A stretch of 64,000 nt of DNA from Bin55 sp965116055 (GTDB taxonomy: Bacteria > Pseudomonadota > Gammaproteobacteria > Pseudomonadales > Azotimanducaceae): NCBI GenBank assembly GCA_965116055.1, contig OZ220466.1, positions 1,054,001 through 1,118,000 of the forward strand, written 5' to 3'. Position numbers and translations under genes: made by a program. The number at the start of each line of letters is the position of its first letter. Positions within the stretch are counted from its first letter, which is position 1. This document shows positions 16,503 through 25,080 of the stretch, one piece after another. The notes beneath the pieces were generated by a model that was not told the origin of the DNA, did no database searches, and was given only the letters and a program-made list of their open reading frames with translations.

Positions 16503-17045
16503 TTATTCCTTGAGAGGGCGCCATTGCACTTCCTCGGCGCACACGCTTCTCGCTGCCACAAACAAGAAGTCTGAAAGTCGATTCAGATAGACGCCGGTTG
16601 CCGCTTCGATAAGCGCTTTGTCATCAAGACGCCAGAAGGTGCGTTCGCACTGTCGTGCCGTTGCTCGAGCTATATGTAAACGGGCATTCGCTTCATTTCC
16701 TCCAGGTAGTACGAATTCAGCTAGCGGTTCGAGGGTTGCATTGATTTTTTCAATACGACGAGTCAATCGCATCGCTTCACGTTGCCAATAAGGTTGAGGT
16801 TCTCCCGTGGCTACCGCGGCGCCTATGTCGAAGATGCGAGCTTGAATTTCGTAGAGCGATTCGCGTAAAGTGCTTTGGCAACTGACCGCAGCTAACCCCA
16901 CTACGCAGTTCAATTCGTCAAGCGACCCGATCAGTTCGATACGATCATCACTTTTTACGTAAGCGTTGCCATCGGCAAGATATGTAGTGCCTGAGTCTCC
17001 ACGGAAAGTGGTAACTTGATTAATGCGAGGTTGCTCGTCCGACAT
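16503..17045 (-). CDS. Cob(I)alamin adenosyltransferase, PduO type
   Basis: Transfers adenosyl from ATP to cob(I)alamin to make coenzyme B12. The 180 residues cover the PduO/MMAB helical bundle: N-terminal ATP loop (RGDSGTTYL), ELIGSLDELNCVVGLA, FVLPGGNEANARLHIARATA, the ARQCER arginine segment, and YLNRLSDFLFVAARSV. The family works in salvage and supplies adenosylcobalamin enzymes; none of its clients is in the window. It is divergent from the orphan gene at 17163, and the shared gap contains a perfect inverted repeat (17107-17125). Confidence 0.92.
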   Translation of the reverse strand: MSDEQPRINQVTTFRGDSGTTYLADGNAYVKSDDRIELIGSLDELNCVVGLAAVSCQSTLRESLYEIQARIFDIGAAVATGEPQPYWQREAMRLTRRIEKINATLEPLAEFVLPGGNEANARLHIARATARQCERTFWRLDDKALIEAATGVYLNRLSDFLFVAARSVCAEEVQWRPLKE

Positions 17046-17106
17046 TGAAATAGTCTCGAGTGTTTGTACTGGACAAATTTACTTACGCTTTCAATACAAC
17101 ACACGA

Positions 17107-17125
17107 CACAAAATGTCGTTTTGTG
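17107..17125. promoter_or_regulatory. Perfect inverted repeat in a divergent promoter region
   Basis: CACAAAA and TTTTGTG form 7-bp arms around TGTCG, 62 bp before the adenosyltransferase start and 38 bp before the start at 17163. Size, symmetry and position fit a dimeric repressor site serving one or both divergent genes. I cannot match it to a known regulator. Confidence 0.4.
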
Positions 17126-17162
17126 CCCTTTAATGTGCATTAGGCGAACTAAAAGGACATGG

Positions 17163-18140
17163 ATGCTTAAGGGCTTAACTCATCAATTTCGAATGAATAC
17201 GTCGGTGAAGTACTGTTTTGCCGATGGAAAACGTGGCGACGCACCGAACGGGCGGAAAATTTCCTCGCATAAAGACGATGGTATTCGTGCACTGGCTATC
17301 GATTTGGATCTGACCTATGCCGATGCACGGGAATTCGTAGAGCTCGAGATACCGCCGGATAAACTCGAACGAGATGGCGTGCCCAAGGAATGGATGGCCA
17401 AATATTTTGATTATGCGGGATATGTTAAAGCGCCGCAACCATCATCAACGCTCCGATTGTGCGATTTGATAGACATATTGCCAACCAACCATCGTGTCAT
17501 GTTGGAAGTGAATGGCGAAAACTATGCACTATTAGTAGATGGCGTACTCTACGATTTAACGGATTGGCGAGAGGATTACAGCCGTCGGATTACGGGTTAT
17601 TGGACTCGCAGAAGATTGAACGACGTGATTTTCGGTACGTTAAAAGGATCTATTTTCGATAGCTCTAACTCCAAGGTAGTTGGGTTCGAAAGTCCAGACA
17701 TACTACCGCGAAATACTCTGGAATTAGCAGGATATGCATTCAACATCCGACGATTGAACCAGATTTGGAAGCCGGATGAGGAAGGAAACTGTACCTTTCA
17801 GGCGACATTCGAAGTCAATATAAGGGGCAGGTCGGATTCTTTGTGCGTTCAGTCGAAAACAATTCGCTGTTCGCCGAGGTCAATTTGCACGGGCATGTTG
17901 GATTCAGGTCGGATAGACCAAGAACATTCATACGTCACTGCGGGTATTGAAGAGCGATTAATGTCGGATGCGCGACGCTTTCTTAATGCATGTGGATTGG
18001 AGTATGAGCTTCACGACAACGCTGTACTCGGCCTAGGAAAAACGGTTGGCTATCAGCCAAAGTCCGGGACGATTTACATTGCTCGCGAGCGTTGCGTGAA
18101 ACCGTCGCGCGGTTTGCGAGCTCTTCTTAAGGCACTCTGA
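17163..18140 (+). CDS. Hypothetical protein, unknown family
   Basis: 325 residues from the ATG at 17163, chosen because AAAGGA lies 6 nt upstream; the frame is open to 17064 without such a site. Soluble, no signal peptide. The N-terminal half is charged and helical (DDGIRALAIDLDLTYADARE, then EIPPDKLERDGVPKEWMAKY). The middle has a small beta region (HRVMLEVNGENYALLVDGVL) followed by YDLTDWREDY, and the C-terminus is basic (KPSRGLRALLKAL). I recognise no catalytic motif. A hairpin with a T tract follows, so it is probably a single-gene transcript. Confidence 0.6.
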   Translation: MLKGLTHQFRMNTSVKYCFADGKRGDAPNGRKISSHKDDGIRALAIDLDLTYADAREFVELEIPPDKLERDGVPKEWMAKYFDYAGYVKAPQPSSTLRLCDLIDILPTNHRVMLEVNGENYALLVDGVLYDLTDWREDYSRRITGYWTRRRLNDVIFGTLKGSIFDSSNSKVVGFESPDILPRNTLELAGYAFNIRRLNQIWKPDEEGNCTFQATFEVNIRGRSDSLCVQSKTIRCSPRSICTGMLDSGRIDQEHSYVTAGIEERLMSDARRFLNACGLEYELHDNAVLGLGKTVGYQPKSGTIYIARERCVKPSRGLRALLKAL

Positions 18141-18150
18141 TTAGGACGCG

Positions 18151-18174
18151 GCTGCCCCTCGGCAGCAGCTTTTT
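18151..18174 (+). terminator. Candidate Rho-independent terminator
   Basis: GCTGCC (18151-18156), loop CCTC, GGCAGC (18161-18166), then AGC and TTTTT (18170-18174), starting 10 bp after the stop of the orphan gene. The stem is short but GC-rich. Confidence 0.55.
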
Positions 18175-18279
18175 GCGATCGAGATCATGAAACACGGCGT
18201 GACGACACAGCTCATTTGAGGAGACAAACAGTGCACGGTTGACGATGCAGAGAACTGCAAGAATGACAAGATAGACAAC

Positions 18280-19716
18280 TTGGCCACACTAACGAGTCGT
18301 AAGGAAATTATTAGGGAAAACACGGCGTCACATAGCGAAACGGAACTTAACGAGCTACTTGTTGGTTTATTGGATGAAATAGAACGGTATCAACAAGAGA
18401 TTCAGGAGTTATCTATTGAATTAGCCCAACTAAACGCTCAACTTGGCGACCCTGCATTAGATCAAAACAGCTCGTTAGCGACCCAATTACGAATGCGGCG
18501 AGCACAAAAGGCACGAGTTAGGAACATAGCTAATCAAAATCTTGATAGAGCTCAAAGATCGGCGGCCAGTATTGAGTATCACACGGAGATAGTACAACAG
18601 GGTATCAACCCCAATTCGCCGTTGAATTTATCAGGGCAAAGATTCAAGCAGGGAGGCACCCTGCAAAAACGAGGTAATGATCATATAGCGCATTGGATTG
18701 AGGGAGATCAATTTTCAATTATGAGTCACAACAAAGACAATACGGCCCCTTGGTTATGGCAAGCGTGGGAAGACGCCGTAGGCGACGTGCATGCGGCACT
18801 GCCTAAATGGGCAAGCGACATGTTATTCGGCAAAGATTGAAACGATAGTCCAAAGGTTCTGAAGCTTGAACTCTTAAACGAAGGCGGAACGGGTGGCTCT
18901 TCGCAGGAACTGTACGGCACTCATGGGCAGTCAAGAATTAAGATCGACATTGAGACGGGAACTGGCAGTGAGAATATAGGACATAGGCACATCCTTCAGC
19001 TAGAAGACGAACCAGATCAAGCAAACGATCAGTTAGTTCTTAATGCGCAAATAGGTACATTAAGCGAAGAGGAGGCGAGTTTGTTAGTCCGCAAGCGCAC
19101 ATTCTCCGTCATGCTTCACGAATTCGTACATTCCCTTGACGCTGCAATAAACACTACTCGGCATTCGCTAAGGTGGGATGACAACCCACTTGTTCCATAT
19201 CACATAGGGGAACAAGCGAATAGAGCGCGACTTGAATACATAGCGAGGGCGGACAAATACCCAGACGATCACCCGGAAGCGGGCTATATGATGCGCGTTA
19301 CTTATTTGGATTGGTATCGTCATACTGGTAATTTCTTTAATCGTTACCAAACACGTTTGTACGACGATATACACGAAGGTGAAATATCACCTGAATACAT
19401 CACTGTTAATGCGCAAAAGTACATGGGCGCGAAGTTCCGTATGTATCAAGACTACACCTTCCCTGACGATACCAGCATGAACAATGTAAAGGGTCATACC
19501 AATACGCCTTACGGGTTGGTTCGTAATGAGCTTAATACCAATGCGCCTGAACTGCTCAAACTACTTGACTTGTTATTTGAAGACAGTGATCGGTTAGCAA
19601 AACGTCTTGGTAGAGAACCGTCAACAAATGACGCTATGAGTGTGATTGAGGACGACTTGTTAGGCGAGTTCGGTAAAGGATTATTTGAACTGCAAGAATT
19701 TAATCCTACGAGCTAG
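18280..19716 (+). pseudogene. HEXXH metallopeptidase-like protein interrupted by one in-frame TGA
   Basis: A single reading frame runs from about 18220 to 19716 except for one TGA at 18838-18840. Codons 18280-18837 give 186 residues with a coiled-coil segment (LLVGLLDEIERYQQEIQELS) and HIAHWIEGDQFSIMSHN. After the TGA the same frame is open for 291 more codons and has no ATG until about 19111, so a separate second gene would need a poor start such as TTG 19081. The second part carries LHEFVHSLDAAINTTRHS (HEFVH at 19117-19131), a zinc-peptidase motif, and an acidic, Tyr-rich region. It resembles secreted or effector-type metallopeptidases, perhaps the NleD/M91 kind; that is inference. It could be a recent nonsense pseudogene, a sequence error, or two genes. 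Confidence 0.6.
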
Positions 19717-20056
19717 CGAATTCAACTGAGTATGCACCCAATTGACGATCAATTAGTACTGATTGAAAATCAATCTCGTTTCGTATCTTATGCCAAGATA
19801 CATCAGGTTGAATCCTTAAACCAGTATCGTCCGCAAGTCCAAGTTTCTTTGCCAACTTTTTAGTGTCAGCGTTTTCACCTTCAAACTGAAATTCGCTATC
19901 CGTTTCGATGAGTTCGATGAGATTTTCAAGCGCAGGCGTTAATTTCCTTGGCGATGTCTTTCTAACAGTTAGCGTACCATTGTCCCAAGTCAGGTTGAAT
20001 GGGTCAAAATTCCACTTGTCCTTGTATCTGGGTGTAAGTGTCGCATTGATAGCCAT
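19706..20056 (-). CDS. Hypothetical protein (116 aa)
   Basis: 116 residues, ATG start, stop overlapping the 3' end of the metallopeptidase frame by 11 bp in convergent orientation. Begins MAINATLTPRYKDKWNFDPF and LTWDNGTLTV, with a helical centre (LTPALENLIELIE) and a C-terminal DRQLGAYSVEFASS. No recognised domain. Its size and place next to a possible toxin-like peptidase would suit an immunity protein, but the opposite orientation argues against a standard toxin-immunity pair. Confidence 0.5.
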   Translation of the reverse strand: MAINATLTPRYKDKWNFDPFNLTWDNGTLTVRKTSPRKLTPALENLIELIETDSEFQFEGENADTKKLAKKLGLADDTGLRIQPDVSWHKIRNEIDFQSVLIDRQLGAYSVEFASS

Positions 20057-20364
20057 ACTGGAATTTTAGCAATGGTTGACCTTAAATAGCGGCAGGACTT
20101 CGGACTGTCGTCAACGACGCGCAACTACTCGCCTGAAGGATTTATGCGCGGCCGTGCGCGTATCGGGGGGCGTGAGTTCGCCGTTAAGGAAATACCGCAG
20201 GCGGCCAAGAAATACCCATGCGATCCTAATAGAAAGATTGGCATTCTCTTGCCGGAAGCGTCGCTACCGGTAGAGGGAACGATCGATAGTGCCAAGCTCA
20301 AACCCATTACGTCGTCCCATCCGCCTGACTTCGTACACGGCGATAACTTCAATTTGACTAAGTG
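20057..20364. other. Intergenic region, no gene supported
   Basis: 308 bp between two minus-strand genes. It is open in several frames on both strands without a convincing start, composition or motif. It must hold the promoter of the 116-residue gene. I see no repeat or hairpin with a T tract. Confidence 0.4.
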
Positions 20365-21693
20365 TCATAACGATCCTCGCGTCGCGAGCGAGTTATGCTG
20401 GGTGATCTGTCGGCCAATCCACCACAGTATGACCAAGGCCGGCGACACCATGACAGCCGTTAATAAGAAAAACGTCGGCCAATCTCCGCCTAGCCAATCA
20501 ACCAGCAACCCGCTGGACGCTGCGAGCAATGTTCGTCCAGCATTACCGAGCGATGCCAGTGCGCCGTATTGCGTGGCGGCGTGTAAGTGACTTGTAAAGT
20601 AGGTGATAAATGTGACGAAAGCGACTGTCGAGATCGCACTCGTGATGCCATCGGCGATAAGGGCAAAGATGAGTATTGATTTATCTGGACCAACCATGGC
20701 AAGCCAGGAGAACGATAAATTAGTTGCGGCCATGCCGATTCCAGCAAGTAACAAGCCCTTCACTGTTCCAAAGTGGCTAACAAACGCTCCGGCTATGATG
20801 GAGCAGGTAATCACGATGATTAAATTGAGTCCCTTCGAGTAAACGCCGATGTCGGCGTTGGTGAAGCCTATTTCCTTATAAAACACGACCACCATACGTC
20901 CCATAAATGCTTCGCCGAGCTTGAACATGAAAATGAAGCACAGTAGCCCGAACGCCAGTCGTAGGCCATTGCGTTGAAAGAAATCAGCTACTGCAGCGAT
21001 ATAGGATCTATCGAAAAATTGCACACGAGTCATTTGAATTGTGCTAGTCTTTTGGATCTTTTCGACTGGCGGCTCGTTTACGCTCCAGCATACGCCGACG
21101 AGCATGACGATGAAAAGGCTGGTTGTTCCAAGAAATACGGCATTCCAACCAAATCGGTCCGCCAGTTGAAATGCCACCAGGCCGGGAAGGCTTAAGCCGG
21201 TCCACCAACCGCATGTTGCCATGGCGGCGGCTGGACCGATCTTGTCTTCTTCGTGAGCTTCGATGATTGTGACGCGGTATGCGTCAATAGCAAGATCTTG
21301 CGTTGCCGAGACAATCGCAATCGCAAGGCAAGTTATCGCAGTAAGCGTCAGATTGATGGTCGGACCGGTTGCACCAAGCAACGAACAGAGGACGATTAAA
21401 AGCAATAAACACAATGTGATCCAAGATTTTCGGTGACCGAGTCGTCTCAGTAGAGGAATCGGCAGGTGATCAATTAATGGAGCCCACAGGAAGTTAATGG
21501 TGTATGCGACGAATACGGCGCCGAATAGCCCAACGGCACTTCGCGTGAAGCCAACATCGGTGAGCCAAGCGGTCATCCCAGAGCCTATAAAAAACCAGGG
21601 AAAGCCGCTCAAGGTGCCAAGCAGAAAGATACGCCAGAGGCGTTTATCTAAATAGAACGCAACTTCTTTATATTGCGAAAAAAATGCTGTCAC
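20365..21693 (-). CDS. AmpG-like major facilitator permease
   Basis: 442 residues with about 12 membrane helices in the MFS pattern. RRLGHRKSWITL is the A-like loop motif. SATQDLAIDAYRV (about residues 128-140) and WAPLIDHLPIPLL are typical of the AmpG/acetyl-CoA transporter-like family. AmpG imports anhydromuropeptides for peptidoglycan recycling, which fits ampD in the window, but related MFS members carry other solutes. A second homologue is encoded at 52.9-54.2 kb. The first 20 residues form a cytoplasmic leader ending KRLWRIFLLGTLSGFPWF. Confidence 0.8.
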   Translation of the reverse strand: MTAFFSQYKEVAFYLDKRLWRIFLLGTLSGFPWFFIGSGMTAWLTDVGFTRSAVGLFGAVFVAYTINFLWAPLIDHLPIPLLRRLGHRKSWITLCLLLLIVLCSLLGATGPTINLTLTAITCLAIAIVSATQDLAIDAYRVTIIEAHEEDKIGPAAAMATCGWWTGLSLPGLVAFQLADRFGWNAVFLGTTSLFIVMLVGVCWSVNEPPVEKIQKTSTIQMTRVQFFDRSYIAAVADFFQRNGLRLAFGLLCFIFMFKLGEAFMGRMVVVFYKEIGFTNADIGVYSKGLNLIIVITCSIIAGAFVSHFGTVKGLLLAGIGMAATNLSFSWLAMVGPDKSILIFALIADGITSAISTVAFVTFITYFTSHLHAATQYGALASLGNAGRTLLAASSGLLVDWLGGDWPTFFLLTAVMVSPALVILWWIGRQITQHNSLATRGSL

Positions 21694-22230
21694 GAGCTTT
21701 GTATTAAGGATATAGCTATAATGATCTCATGGTGTAGGTGACAGTCTCCTCGCGCAAATATTCCTTGTTGCTCACCTGCCAGGCAGCGCGAATTAGATGT
21801 CTTGCTTTCATTTATAGCTTCTTGTTGGGGTCTTTGATCTCGTACCTAAGCACTTTTGCATTATTTCTACCGGCACCTTCAATTGAGCATTATGTTGTTT
21901 CGTTCATCTGATACGACGATTTCTTCCAGTTGCATGATCTTTATGTTGGTATTCGTAGACGTACTTAGATTTCAGATGATTGATCGCATGATGACGTTTC
22001 TGCGATTGATTTCTGAAAAGACAGCGTAACACTAGGTATGAAAATTCTGAGTGGGCACTCTTATAACCATGGTTTATAGGATTCAAGATCGACATGGACG
22101 CAGTCGGAACAGATACTGCCTATGTTTGTTGTTTTGACGCTCATCTCAAAGTCATGAAAGAAAAACTGTATTGAGCACCCTTGTCGAGGGGATATCCAAG
22201 CCGGTCGCTGTCAACATAACCGCAACTGGG
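21694..22230. other. Intergenic region, no gene supported
   Basis: 537 AT-rich bp between two minus-strand genes. A 63-codon minus frame at 21904-22095 is rich in His, Lys and Arg and does not look like protein. I find no tRNA, hairpin terminator or repeat that I can defend. Confidence 0.4.
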
Positions 22231-22542
22231 TCATGGCTGCCATTGAAAACGGCGTAGGTTGACACGACCGTTTGACACATTGACAGCCTCGCGTCGTAGT
22301 TTTGTGATCTGTTCAGTAGCGCTGAATCGTTCTGCAATTCGACCGTCCGCGCGAACAACACGATGCCATGGTAGATCTTCGCTCGCCATGGTGTTTCTGA
22401 GTATGTACCCGACATAGCGCGCATGTCGCGGTAAACCTGCTAGTTCAGCGATTTGGCCGTAAGTTGCGACCGTGCCCTGCGGGATGCTTTCAATGAGTAA
22501 CTTGATGACCTTAACTTGCTCTTCCTTCAGTTCAGATTCCAT
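22231..22542 (-). CDS. Alkyltransferase-like (ATL) DNA-binding protein
   Basis: 103 residues, equal to the C-terminal DNA-binding domain of O6-alkylguanine transferases. IPQGTVATYGQIAELAGLPR and RYVGYILRN are the helix-turn-helix and arginine-finger regions. The active-site PCHRV is replaced by PWHRVV (Trp59), so it cannot accept alkyl groups; this Cys-to-Trp change defines the ATL family (E. coli YbaZ). ATLs flag O6-alkylguanine for nucleotide excision repair. It is divergent from groES, sharing the region with the CIRCE operators. Confidence 0.9.
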   Translation of the reverse strand: MESELKEEQVKVIKLLIESIPQGTVATYGQIAELAGLPRHARYVGYILRNTMASEDLPWHRVVRADGRIAERFSATEQITKLRREAVNVSNGRVNLRRFQWQP

Positions 22543-22573
22543 GCTTGTTTAAGTCCTTAAAACTTGCCTGAAA

Positions 22574-22600
22574 TTAGCAGTCGCCATTCTCGAGTGCTAA
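22574..22600 (+). promoter_or_regulatory. CIRCE operator 1 (HrcA binding site)
   Basis: TTAGCAGTC, 9-nt spacer, GAGTGCTAA: one mismatch from the CIRCE consensus TTAGCACTC-N9-GAGTGCTAA. It lies about 100 bp before the groES ATG. HrcA repression of groESL is predicted; hrcA is not in the window. Confidence 0.85.
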
Positions 22601-22604
22601 AAAA

Positions 22605-22631
22605 TTAGCAATCTATACATGAGAGTGCTAA
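22605..22631 (+). promoter_or_regulatory. CIRCE operator 2 (HrcA binding site)
   Basis: TTAGCAATC, 9-nt spacer (TATACATGA), GAGTGCTAA: one mismatch, only 4 bp after operator 1. A further half-site TTAGCACT lies at 22684-22691, next to the groES ribosome site. Tandem copies point to tight or cooperative HrcA control. Confidence 0.85.
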
Positions 22632-22701
22632 AATTCTCATTCCTAGCTGTTTCATGCTGCTAGGGAAGGAAAACAATCGTCATTTAGCACTGAGGATATC
22701 A

Positions 22702-22989
22702 ATGAATATTCGACCCCTTCATGATCGCGTCGTCGTGACGCGTGACGAGGACGAAACTGTATCCGCCGGTGGTATCGTGTTGCCTGATACGGCGAACGAA
22801 AAACCCTCCCAAGGTACAGTGCAAGCCATAGGTCCGGGAAAGCTCTTGGATAACGGCGACATTCGACCGCTTGACGTCAAAGTCGGTGATAAGGTCATTT
22901 TCGGTCAGTACGGTGGTAGCACCGTGAAGCTCCAAGATGTTGAGTATCTGATACTCTCCGAATCAGAAATATTCGGCGTCATCGAATAA
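22702..22989 (+). CDS. groES: Co-chaperonin GroES
   Basis: 95 residues, the standard size, from ATG 22702 with GAGGAT as ribosome site; the frame is open further upstream but the protein family starts here (MNIRPLHDRVVVTRDEDE). The mobile loop EDETVSAGGIVLPDTANEKP and the beta-barrel GDKVIFGQYGG are present, ending LSESEIFGVIE. It forms the heptameric lid of GroEL. First gene of the groESL operon, controlled by two CIRCE elements. Confidence 0.97.
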   Translation: MNIRPLHDRVVVTRDEDETVSAGGIVLPDTANEKPSQGTVQAIGPGKLLDNGDIRPLDVKVGDKVIFGQYGGSTVKLQDVEYLILSESEIFGVIE

Positions 22990-23009
22990 CAACGTAAGGA
23001 AAGTAACTC

Positions 23010-24653
23010 ATGAGTGCAAAGGAAGTCAAATTTTCAGATGAGGCCCGAGCTCGATTGCTCGATGGGGTCAATGTTCTCGCAAACGCCGTTAAGGTTACGC
23101 TTGGTCCGAAAGGCCGCAACGTAATTCTTGACAAATCCTTCGGTGCGCCGACCGTCACCAAGGACGGCGTATCGGTTGCCAAGGAAATCGAGCTTAAGGA
23201 TAAGTTCGAAAACATGGGCGCGCAAATGGTCCGGGAAGTAGCAAGCCAAACCTCCGATGAAGCAGGTGATGGGACGACGACTGCCACGGTTTTAGCACAG
23301 GCGATATTGGTCGAAGGATTGAAATCGGTGGCGGCCGGCATGAACCCAATGGACCTCAAGCGTGGTATCGACAAAGCCGTCACAGCAGCGGTTGCTGAGA
23401 TTCATAGCATGTCGATTCCGTGTGAGGATTCAACCTCAATCGCACAAGTCGGTACGGTATCGGCCAACAACGATCCTGCTGTCGGCGAGATTATTGCGGA
23501 TGCGATGGAAAAGGTTGGTAAGGAAGGCGTCATTACGGTTGAAGAAGGTAGTGGCCTTGAGAATGAACTTGATGTTGTCGAGGGCATGCAGTTCGACCGC
23601 GGTTATTTGTCTCCGTACTTTATCAATAACCAAGACTCAATGTCTGCGGACTTGGACGAGCCTTACATTTTGCTGTGCGATAAGAAAATCTCGAACATAC
23701 GCGATCTATTGCCAGTTCTTGAAAATGTTGCCAAAGCTAGCAAGCCGCTTATGGTCATAGCCGAAGATATTGAAGGGGAAGCCCTTGCGACTTTGGTTGT
23801 GAACAACATGCGCGGCATTGTAAAAATCACGGCTGCCAAAGCGCCGGGGTTCGGCGACCGGCGCAAGGCCATGTTGCAGGATATAGCCACGCTAACAGGG
23901 GCGACCGTGATTTCCGAGGAAGTTGGTCTAACGCTGGAAGGCGCGTCCCTTGATGACCTGGGCACGGCAAAACGTGTATCCAGCAGCAAAGAGAACACTA
24001 CCATCGTTGACGGCGCTGGCGCGAAGGAAGAAATCGAAGGTCGGATCAAGCAAATTCGTCAGGAAATTGAAGAAACGACGAGCGATTACGACCGCGAAAA
24101 GCTACAAGAGCGCTTAGCGAAACTTGCTGGCGGCGTAGCCGTTATCAAGGTAGGGGCACCGACCGAGATTGAAATGAAAGAGAAGAAAGCGCGTGTCGAG
24201 GATGCGCTGCATTCGACTCGTGCCGCAGTGGAGGAAGGTATCGTACCGGGTGGCGGTGTAGCGCTCATTCGTGCGTTGCAATCCATTGAAGCGACATCGG
24301 GCGATAACGCTGACCAGAATGTAGGTATTGGAATCGCATTGCGGGCGATGAGTCATCCATTACGACAAATCGCTGAAAATGCCGGTGATGAACCTGCCGT
24401 TGTCGTGGACAAGGTTCGATCGCTAGAAGGTAATCATGGTTATAACGGAGCCACGAGCGATTATGGCGATATGATTGATCTCGGGATTCCAGATCCTGCT
24501 AAAGTCACTCGTACTGCTCTTCAAGCAGCTGCTTCCGTTGCTGGTTTAATGATTACGACCGAAGCGATGGTATCAGAAGCGCCGGAAGACAACCCCCCAC
24601 CAATGCCTGGTGGCGGTGGCGGCGGTATGCCAGATATGGGAGGCATGATGTAA
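23010..24653 (+). CDS. groEL: Chaperonin GroEL
   Basis: 547 residues, full length. Apical, intermediate and equatorial domains are all present: GPKGRNVILDKSFGAPTVTK and AGDGTTTATVLAQ (ATP site), GFGDRRKAMLQDIA, GVAVIKVGAPTEIEMKEKK, and VEEGIVPGGGVALIRAL. The C-terminal tail ends in the usual Gly/Met repeats (GGGGMPDMGGMM). It starts 20 bp after groES with a good AAGGAAAG ribosome site and is followed by a strong terminator. Confidence 0.98.
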   Translation: MSAKEVKFSDEARARLLDGVNVLANAVKVTLGPKGRNVILDKSFGAPTVTKDGVSVAKEIELKDKFENMGAQMVREVASQTSDEAGDGTTTATVLAQAILVEGLKSVAAGMNPMDLKRGIDKAVTAAVAEIHSMSIPCEDSTSIAQVGTVSANNDPAVGEIIADAMEKVGKEGVITVEEGSGLENELDVVEGMQFDRGYLSPYFINNQDSMSADLDEPYILLCDKKISNIRDLLPVLENVAKASKPLMVIAEDIEGEALATLVVNNMRGIVKITAAKAPGFGDRRKAMLQDIATLTGATVISEEVGLTLEGASLDDLGTAKRVSSSKENTTIVDGAGAKEEIEGRIKQIRQEIEETTSDYDREKLQERLAKLAGGVAVIKVGAPTEIEMKEKKARVEDALHSTRAAVEEGIVPGGGVALIRALQSIEATSGDNADQNVGIGIALRAMSHPLRQIAENAGDEPAVVVDKVRSLEGNHGYNGATSDYGDMIDLGIPDPAKVTRTALQAAASVAGLMITTEAMVSEAPEDNPPPMPGGGGGGMPDMGGMM

Positions 24654-24710
24654 ATCATGCACTTCGGTTGCTGAGACCGTTTGGTTAGGTCCAGTACGCT
24701 AAATATGGAG

Positions 24711-24736
24711 GGGTCCGCATATGCGGACCCTTTTTT
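24711..24736 (+). terminator. Rho-independent terminator of groESL
   Basis: GGGTCCGCAT and ATGCGGACCC form a perfect 20-nt palindrome (24711-24730) followed by TTTTTT (24731-24736), 57 bp after the groEL stop. Confidence 0.92.
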
Positions 24737-25080
24737 ATGATGAACTTGACATTAATCCGATGAGTTTTTCTTGATCGTTACAGATATAGATATATAGACC
24801 GATAAGATTTTGTCGCGATGCCGTTGAGTGTGGTCGCGACAGACCGGGTTTAAGGGGATCTTGATAGGGGTAGACGAGCGTATTTGTACATCAGAATGAT
24901 CTTTTAACATCGACAGTAAGAGACTCCATCGTTACAACTTTAAAAATAACCAAAAGCAGGTGTTGTGGTTGTACAAGCCGGTAGGATGCAAGATATGTCA
25001 GAGGTTTCATAAAAGAACGCAGAGTTTAGGAAGTCACTAGAGCTAAAATGAGATGTAGTTTGATTTTTCACCGGGCGAGC
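24737..25080. other. Intergenic region after groESL
   Basis: About 340 bp between the groESL terminator and the hydrolase start. No open frame, RNA fold or repeat stands out. It presumably carries the hydrolase promoter. Confidence 0.4.

Noticed and set aside
20144..20590. 148-codon plus-strand frame
   Set aside because: Its second half lies antisense to the AmpG-like gene and there is no ribosome site or recognisable domain.
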